Of a stretch of DNA of 51,667 nt, positions 45,701-51,667 are shown in pieces. How positions within the stretch are numbered: the stretch's first letter is position 1; the number at the start of each line of letters is the position of its first letter. Source of the stretch: Acanthaster planci. Lineage: Eukaryota; Echinodermata; Asteroidea; Valvatida; Acanthasteridae. The notes beneath the pieces were generated by a model. The model searched no databases and was not told where the DNA came from. It worked only from the letters and a program-made list of their open reading frames with translations. Both the position numbers and the translations under genes were made by a program. The stretch spans positions 507,409 through 559,075 of the forward strand of contig NW_019091573.1 of assembly GCF_001949145.1 (NCBI RefSeq), in the 5' to 3' direction.

Positions 45701-47587
45701 ATTACTTTCCGGCGATCATTCTTACCAGAAGCTATTAAATATCACCATTTGATAGATTCTTAGCAATTATTCACACACAAGGTCTTCAAGGGAAATGGCA
45801 GGACAAATCTCTCACATAGGTCACCACAGATATGCGTCGTCTGCTAGAGTAATTTTTCAGGCTGACAACCATTATGTCACTTTGCGCATGAGCGGATACA
45901 CAAACTAAATGCATGGACAGTCTATGGGGACCGATCTACGTGCACATGAACCAACACGCCCCCACATACTCCATTTGTTGACGCTGCACTTCCTGGTTCA
46001 AATGACGTCACTCTTTGGAACTCAAAGCTTGTGATAATTCCTTAATGAAGAACTCTGAGCCAAGAGAACTGCATCAGCATTTCACTGCCGTACATATTCA
46101 CCTTTCTCCTGCCGCCCGAGGCCCAAACAGACACACTGTTCTTATCATTGTACCCAGTTGGCGTGGACTCCCTGGGATCCTGAGTGCTGGTACACACAAC
46201 TGCATCAGGTCGCCCAGTAAATGCCGCTACCCCTTGCCCGAAAGCTTCCAAGATCTCAACACTCTCAACACTGCCACCAAAATGAAAAAAATGGACTTGG
46301 AAACAACACACAATATATATACATGCATGTAGTTATATGCATAATTATATACAACATTCATAAATACCTGGGACAGTTTTTCTATCCCTATTAGTCAGAA
46401 CGTGTCACGTGACCGTGTACAATGCCCGCTGAGAAGTGATAATGCCTACTGCGTAAATCCTGCACTGGCACATGGATGCAAGACAAATGAATTAGGTCTG
46501 ATAGGTCGGAAGTCTGTGTGCAGGCCACGCGCCAAGCACACCAAGTTGAAGGGAATTCCTCTGGACAACTTTCAAAGGGTCCATAAAATGGACGAGGGTG
46601 TTCAGGAAAGTGAAAGTAAAGTGTTAGAACCAAATTATTGGAAATCTATCATATGATGACTTCTTTGAACTCTCTGAATAAAAAGGTATTAATGAATGGG
46701 AATAAATAAGTGTTTAAATACTGTTTAAGACCTTGCTCAGGAGAATGAACACTGATAATGGCCAAGGCGCAGGCAAGGGCATTAGTCATGTTCGTTCTCC
46801 AGAGCCAGTTTTAAATGCACGTTTAAGACCGGCCAAGCACATATTTACTCCCTTAATATAATGGATACTTAACAGTACAGGAACCCCCATATAAATCAGT
46901 TTGATAATACATACATAGCACATGAGTACACACACCTTATCTGTGTCAGAAAGTGCACAAAACTGTATGGCAACTCTCTCAGTTTGGATGATACAATGGA
47001 TAGTTTGTTCCAAATCCCACAGAGACACACAGTAAAGAATCATTAGCAGTGAAAAGAGCTGACAAACAAGGATCAGTTTCAGGACAGGTTTTGTGTGGTC
47101 ATTTTGACAACGAGCGAACGTTCATCGTTTATGACCTTAGTCGCCAGGTCCCTAATTTTGCCACCTTTTATCTAGTCTGATTTACAAATGTATTTCACAG
47201 TAATCCTTGTGGATCTTAATTGAATCTCCTGGTATTTAATAAGTGAATTAATATTTAATGCAGTGCTAGCATTATGCGTACAACTCTGCCAGTCCAAAAC
47301 TATTATTAAATTAATGCATATCATATACCAAGGTTGTAAATATGACCAAGAACTTGAATGCCACCATGCCGTCCAAAGACTCACATTGTCGGTAATGGTA
47401 TATGAGTGACAGCCGGTACTCCATCAATGCCACCGAGTAAGGCATGCGACAGGTGGGGTGCAGAACCACAGCGTGTGTACAGCATGCAATCTGGGGTTTC
47501 CATGGAGACATTACCACGGCGACCTAATTCAGACAAGGTTGCGAGTCGACCAGCTGCCTGCTGGATTTTGTGAAGTTGGAACTTCAT
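39753..47587 (-). CDS. QTRT2: queuine tRNA-ribosyltransferase accessory subunit 2
   Basis: Eight coding exons in transcript order: 47587-47385, 46270-46102, 44673-44503, 43838-43662, 42967-42867, 42344-42120, 41932-41807, 39855-39753, all phase-consistent, 424 aa (human QTRT2 415 aa). QTRT2 pairs with the catalytic QTRT1 to exchange guanine-34 for queuine in tRNAs with GUN anticodons; the complex is linked to the mitochondrial outer membrane. Landmarks: MKFQLHK start, CMLYTRCGSAPHLSH, NSVSVWASGGRRK, KRVKKSVDRTLEFLDQCLDA, GVIEGGELLEERLRSACETA then KRPVAGFVLDGF, FPYDVTERGCALVFSF and GCQCYCCINHTRAYINH. Zinc ligands C361, C363, C366 and H392 keep the family spacing (2, 3, 26), which also confirms the exon 7-8 splice. 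A splice acceptor (attacag) 20 nt upstream of the ATG implies a separate 5' UTR exon not located here. Exon 5 uses a GTATCC donor, chosen from phase and the FPY motif. Confidence 0.93.
40680..40870. other. GC-rich patch of unknown nature in QTRT2 intron 7
   Basis: About 190 bp with clearly higher G+C and CpG than the AT-rich intron around it (ggtcgtccgcacagggccgg, then gcagcggcagccggcac). The frames are open for 70-80 codons but show no known family. It could be an old transposon fragment, an insertion from elsewhere or a small regulatory island. Confidence 0.35.
43464..43530 (+). mobile_element. tRNA-like SINE fragment in QTRT2 intron 4
   Basis: A B-box-like GGTTCAAATCC at 43501-43511 is preceded by gacttagcagccaaacttgc, a degenerate A-box-like stretch. 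There is no cloverleaf. Probably a SINE remnant. Confidence 0.4.
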
Positions 47588-48191
47588 CTTGATGTTGCAG
47601 TCTTCTGTAATGCAATTGCATGTAGGCAAATTAACCTGGTTGGTTAAAAACCTTGGGCACTGACCCTGAACAGAGTGGCTCGGTTGCCTAAATCACCCTT
47701 CATACCACTTCATTCACTACAGTATATCATGCTCTGCTACTGCACTACATGCGGAAATACGCATATCATACTAGCTACATGTACGTGTAGTCACAAAGCC
47801 ATTACAATTCAGTCGTCAAATCAGACCTGTATGTTGAAAATTTGAGTGGATCTAGTACCTCATTGCGAGCTGTTCATACACGGAAAACCTTAAGTTGAGG
47901 ATAATTGGGAGATTGGACATCTACCAATCAAATGTTGGGCAAAATCTATAGGTCTGTCACGTCTGTATGATCACTTGCAAACACTTAATTGGTCAGTCAT
48001 TCCTGTGTAAAGTCTGTGCACTCTGCCTTCATGAATTGTGCACCTTTTCAAATCCATTATAGCTGTGAATGAATTAGTTTTTTAAACTTAAAGGCAAAGT
48101 AAACTTACTTTTACGGCTTTTGGACAGGATCAACTGAAAGTGAAGGTATTTGCTTGATGCTTGCATACATGTACATGTACATCCCAAGCAT

Positions 48192-48245
48192 ACCCCTAGA
48201 ACTCTGGGGAGTGCGGCAGATGATGACCAACAGAGTTCTAGGGGT
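48192..48245. repeat. perfect 15-bp inverted repeat, 24-bp spacer
   Basis: Arms acccctagaactctg (48192-48206) and cagagttctaggggt (48231-48245) are exact complements. It could be the end structure of a small element or a hairpin in RNA. It lies about 200 bp left of a second perfect inverted repeat. Confidence 0.9.
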
Positions 48246-48444
48246 GTCCCATGCAGCGATAAAGTCAACAGATACACCCTCTACTCTAGAACTGACTGCT
48301 CATTAAACTGTGGAATAGTTTATTGTCGATTGAGGTCCAATCCCATTTCTTAAAATTTACAAACATCAATGATATGGCGGCGGGAGAAACACTACATCAT
48401 GTACGAGTTCCACATAGGGACAACATTAGTTTTCTCTTAAAATA

Positions 48445-48482
48445 TTATAACAGCCATCCAAGTCATTGGATGGCTGTTATAA
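48445..48482. repeat. perfect 17-bp inverted repeat, 4-bp loop
   Basis: Arms ttataacagccatccaa (48445-48461) and ttggatggctgttataa (48466-48482) pair without mismatch around gtca. The short loop and perfect arms imply a strong hairpin or cruciform and a recent origin or selection. Confidence 0.95.
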
Positions 48483-49111
48483 CAAAAAGTCCTAAAAAGT
48501 GGAATTTAGCCAAGAAAATTCTGAAGCATTTACTTAGAAAACACATTTCTTTTTTCAGACAAGTCTCATACTAGGTTTTTTTGGGAAGAGTTCCATATAT
48601 GGGCACCAATACATGTATGTAGTTATTCCCTAGAGTGACCTCTTAGCCTGCAAAAACAAAAACATGTCCAGAAAATTTCAATTTAGGAGGAAAAAAAAAC
48701 CAAAATCGTTTATTTAGAAAAAAGACTTTCTCAAGACCAGTCTCACATCCGTATGGGTGGGGTCCGTATATGGGGTTCATTACAATTAGCTCCCTGTTCC
48801 AAAAATCAGGAAACGAAGTCCACCTTCTTTCTGACATTTTGACCTTAAGCAACTATTACTCAATCCTGATAGTCCTAGTTCAGGTAATTTGGACAACATT
48901 TAAGCTAGAAAACTTCAAATTTCTAACCCGAGTCAGTCGAAAGACGCCATTTTGTTTTTCGTCTGGTTACCCAACTCAGGCGTTTTTGATTCATAAAATT
49001 TCCATCCAGATCAAGGAACCAGACTACATTCGCTTATTTGTCATTCACACATTCACAGCTCTATATTCAGGGCGGTCAAGTATGCTGTACGGTGTTCCAT
49101 ATGTGCCATCC

Positions 49112-49335
49112 GGCATCGCACTTTTCGATGGGCGTCGCACTTTTCGACGGGCGTCGCATTTTTCGACTGGCGACGCATTTTCAGCTGGCGTCGCATCTTT
49201 CGACCGGGCGTGGCATTTTTCTACCGGCATAGCATTTTTCAACTGGCGTTGTATTTTTCGACCGGCGTAGCATTTTTCAGCCGGCGTTGCATTTTTCGAC
49301 CAGCGTCGCATTTTTCAGCCGGCGTCGCATTTTTT
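49112..49335. repeat. 19-bp minisatellite, about 11.7 copies
   Basis: The consensus unit is ggcgtcgcatttttcgacc. Twelve successive units vary mainly at the tc/ta/tt after ggcg and in the last five bases; one unit is 18 and one 20 bp. Because 19 is not a multiple of 3, a frame reading through it cycles through all registers, which explains long but meaningless open frames on both strands. Confidence 0.95.
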
Positions 49336-50366
49336 AAGTAAAGGTTTTGATTCTCAAGGCCAGCGGTTGAATAAAAATGTACATTTTAGACAAATTGTAC
49401 ACGAGTCCAAAGAAAAAAAAAGATATACGCCAACTTTGTGTCGTGTGTGTACAATCACAAATGTTTTTGCAGGAGTTCATCATAACTCCACAGACGGTGT
49501 TCATCATGCTGTTTTCATGCACAGCACCTAGGGAAATACGGAATGGTCAATGCTTGCATTTGATATTTTCTGAAGTTTTGAAAAATGGCAGGTAAATTTT
49601 GGTGGTGTTCTATTTGAGTTCGAAAAGAGACACATTCTGAGCAAGTAACTTGGGTGACTTTTTTCCCTTGTCCCTTTTTGTAACTCGAATACGGATATAA
49701 AATTTAGGGCCAGTGAGGCTCTTGATATAAATGACAACATGAAGTTTCGGTCTTGCCAAAATTAAATGTAACGTGGGTTACGTGGAGATAAAAACCAAAC
49801 TGAATGGAGTGCGCCGTGATACAGAGGCTGTATAAAGCTTTTGGGACGTGATTAGGGTAAAACCAAAATCTTTACAGATTCGACATCCAGATTCTCTGTC
49901 ATTTTCTGTTGTTGAAATTCAAAGAACTATAGGGATTGTTTGTTTGTTTTGCTTTTGTTTGACCAGTTTTGTGCTTGTATTTTGGGGGAGCAGATCTGTT
50001 GGCGTGACGCAAGAAGATTAATCCAATACAAGTGGGACATGCATGTCTTTTGTGATGATCTCTGTTTGAAGATATCAAGTGATTCTGCAGTTGAAAGCAA
50101 GCGAAATTGTACTAAATGTTCTTCCGTCAATGAAATAAGGTGCCAGACTGTGCCGCCCCTTGATCTGTTTCTCTTGCACCGTCAATAATAAAAATTCACA
50201 TAGAGATACGTCGCTGTTTTTGATTGAGATCACTAGGCAGAAATGGACCCCAACACGGTTGAAATCGGTTTTATTGTCGAACATTTAAGAAATGTAGATT
50301 ATGAATAAAAAAGTGATCCGTGTATTCAACCCAGAAAATTGCCTTGAGAGTTTTGCGCTCACTAAA

Positions 50367-50367
50367 N
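50367..50367. other. ambiguous base N
   Basis: An isolated undetermined base in cactaaaNtggccgcc. No repeated flank was seen, so it may be an unresolved polymorphism or a contig join. Confidence 0.95.
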
Positions 50368-50540
50368 TGGCCGCCGAGTCGGCCATACGTCTCGAACCTG
50401 TACTAAGGTGCTCACCTGGACCTCGCGGACAGTCCCAGCAGAAGAGCTTATCCCGTGGGCTAAGGTACTGTTGGTATTTGGCGGGGGTGAATTAGAGTCT
50501 CTTATAGCTACTGACTGACAGCACGCTTTGGGAAAATAAA

Positions 50541-50613
50541 AGTCACCGGTGGGATTCGAACCCACGATCTGACGATCTGATAACCACCAGCTTAACCATT
50601 TGGCAATTTCAGA
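50541..50613 (-). mobile_element. tRNA-like SINE head
   Basis: On the minus strand, gccaaatggttaagctggtg resembles an A-box region and GTGGGTTCGAATCCCAC (about 50565-50549) is a perfect TPsiC-type arm. The 3' strand ccggtgac has no complementary 5' partner, so this is a tRNA-derived repeat and not a functional tRNA. Confidence 0.6.
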
Positions 50614-51667
50614 AAAATGCTTCGGGTTGTTCATATTACGTAGATAACAAAACCATTATTAACAAAGTTATACCCCACAGAATTTGCTCTGCAAAGACCG
50701 AGCGATCAAAACGCTACAATAGTGCATCATGTAGCAAAAATGCACAATTGGCCTGCACACAAATCTCACTGGCATCTCTTCCTTGACAAATTTGAATTAA
50801 TGCGCGCGCATCAATATGGTAAAGTCCCCGGACTGCACGTCCGTCCGGACACGTCTCACCTCGTAAAGGTTGCACTACACCAAAATACGCGCCCATAGGG
50901 GTGCTCTGCCCAATTCAGGGAGAATTCTTCGCCAAACTGAGGTGCTGAAAAAGTACCCCTAGAGTTTATTTGAAAAAGAGGAGATTGTGTGGCCCAAGAA
51001 ATTGTGGGATTCTGGAAGAATGGCCCAAAATGAACTCTCCACATTCAAGGGCTCCCATCCCAGGGCCAAGCACAGCAAAATGCTACTGACAAAATGTTCC
51101 AAGAGACTGAAAAGGTGCAGGGATGTCATTTGAAAAATGGCTGCTGATGACAGACTTGGTACCGTTCACTTTTTTAAGGGGGGGGGTGAGTTTGTTTTTG
51201 GTGAATAATTAGAAATTTCATTGGTTAAGTAACCTACGTAAAATTGGAAATCAATAGAAAGCTGAATGACCCAAGAACACTCTGCTTTTTTGTTTTGTTT
51301 TGTTTTTTTTTAAGTTGCCGCTGGGGGGGGGTGTAAGAGGCCCGAAGGACTTTGGTTGCCTGCACCGGGGCTGCAAACGTGGTCAATTTTACCTTGTCTT
51401 CAAATGGGCTTCCTTTAGTTCAGTGCACGCATAGAAAGCCGTGAAAAATCAGAGCGAAATAGCACCGCCTGTTGACTTCCGGAGGAGCTTTGTCTCCGGT
51501 TTTTTCGCCAGAAATTCAAGATTTTGGCCAGTAGATCACTTTTTGTTTCAATTTATGGGTTTTAGTCACGATTTATTTTTATTTGCCTTTTCCCAAAGAT
51601 ATATCGATAATAGTAAAACTGTTCGCCCAGCTCTCATTGTCTTTCCAAATAGGCCCGCAATTTTTGG

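Larger units (their letters stand above)
39856..47384. other. introns of QTRT2
   Basis: Spaces between the listed exons, the largest being 39856-41806, 44674-46101 and 46271-47384. Apart from a GC-rich patch at 40680-40870 and a SINE-like head near 43464-43530, no element was recognised. A T-run followed by a ten-base G run lies at about 41466-41482. Confidence 0.65.
47588..51667. other. upstream of QTRT2 to right edge, no gene supported
   Basis: The QTRT2 5' UTR exon and promoter should lie here, but no donor or promoter could be chosen with confidence. Open frames at 48372-48574, 49940-50188 and on the minus strand near 50856-51044 match no family I recognise. Two perfect inverted repeats, a 19-bp minisatellite and a SINE head are listed separately. 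G runs occur at about 51179-51187 and 51325-51332. Confidence 0.55.

Noticed and set aside
46003-46010. CRE-like TGACGTCA as an internal promoter
   Set aside because: A lone 8-bp motif inside a QTRT2 intron with no other promoter feature is not enough support.
48372-48574. Open frame starting with ATGGCGGCGGGAG
   Set aside because: A good start context, but the product matches nothing recognised and part of it is encoded by the perfect inverted repeat; no splice partners were found.
49045-49311. Open frames on both strands, and CRISPR-like regular repeats
   Set aside because: Direct 19-bp units without unique spacers form a minisatellite; the frames come from its periodicity.
49940-50188. 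82-codon plus-strand frame followed by AATAAAAA
   Set aside because: No recognisable domain, no supported start or splice sites; chance remains the simplest reading.
50541-50613. Possible tRNA gene on the minus strand
   Set aside because: The B-box is perfect, but the 3' acceptor strand has no 5' partner and no sound anticodon arm was found.

Overview
The window is intron-rich animal DNA. All protein-coding content is split into exons with GT-AG borders, and no prokaryotic signals were found. It holds four protein-coding genes. The gene set, the tRNA-headed short repeats, the many TACATGTA-type palindromes and the sensory/ciliary polycystin suggest a marine invertebrate, perhaps a deuterostome such as an echinoderm or hemichordate. 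That placement is inference. All gene models were built by hand from splice-site phase and protein-family similarity. No alignment was run.

Layout. (1) 431-4345, + strand: the 3' part of PIGC, a subunit of the enzyme that starts GPI-anchor synthesis; its 5' exons lie left of the window. A ~790-bp segment carrying one 56-nt PIGC exon is present twice in tandem with a single N at the junction, which looks like two haplotypes joined in assembly. (2) 14350-7197, - strand: a nine-exon gene for a 717-aa protein with a long acidic N-terminal half and four SHIPPO (sperm-tail PG-rich) repeats, of the ODF3/CIMAP family of axonemal proteins. (3) 16370-37890, + strand: a 24-exon gene for a ~2917-aa polycystin-1 family protein with PKD domains, REJ, GPS, PLAT, 11 predicted membrane spans and a TOP/polycystin domain. 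It has no LRR, WSC or lectin head, so it most resembles PKD1L1. (4) 47587-39753, - strand: QTRT2, the accessory subunit of the queuine tRNA-ribosyltransferase, 424 aa in eight coding exons with its zinc ligands at canonical spacing.

Gene relationships. The SHIPPO gene and the polycystin gene are head to head, with about 550 bp between their most upstream ATGs, so a shared promoter for two cilium-related genes is plausible. The polycystin gene and QTRT2 are tail to tail, with 1.9 kb between stop codons. PIGC and the SHIPPO gene are also tail to tail.

Repeats. The introns and flanks carry a 261-bp-period tRNA-headed repeat array with an internal inversion, a degraded LINE inside a polycystin intron, a palindromic MITE-like element, several perfect or near-perfect hairpins and a 19-bp minisatellite. 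Other points of note are a decaying duplicate exon in the polycystin gene, upstream ORFs at both divergent 5' ends, and a 35-bp tandem duplication that spans the polycystin stop codon. No new enzymatic or defence system was found.
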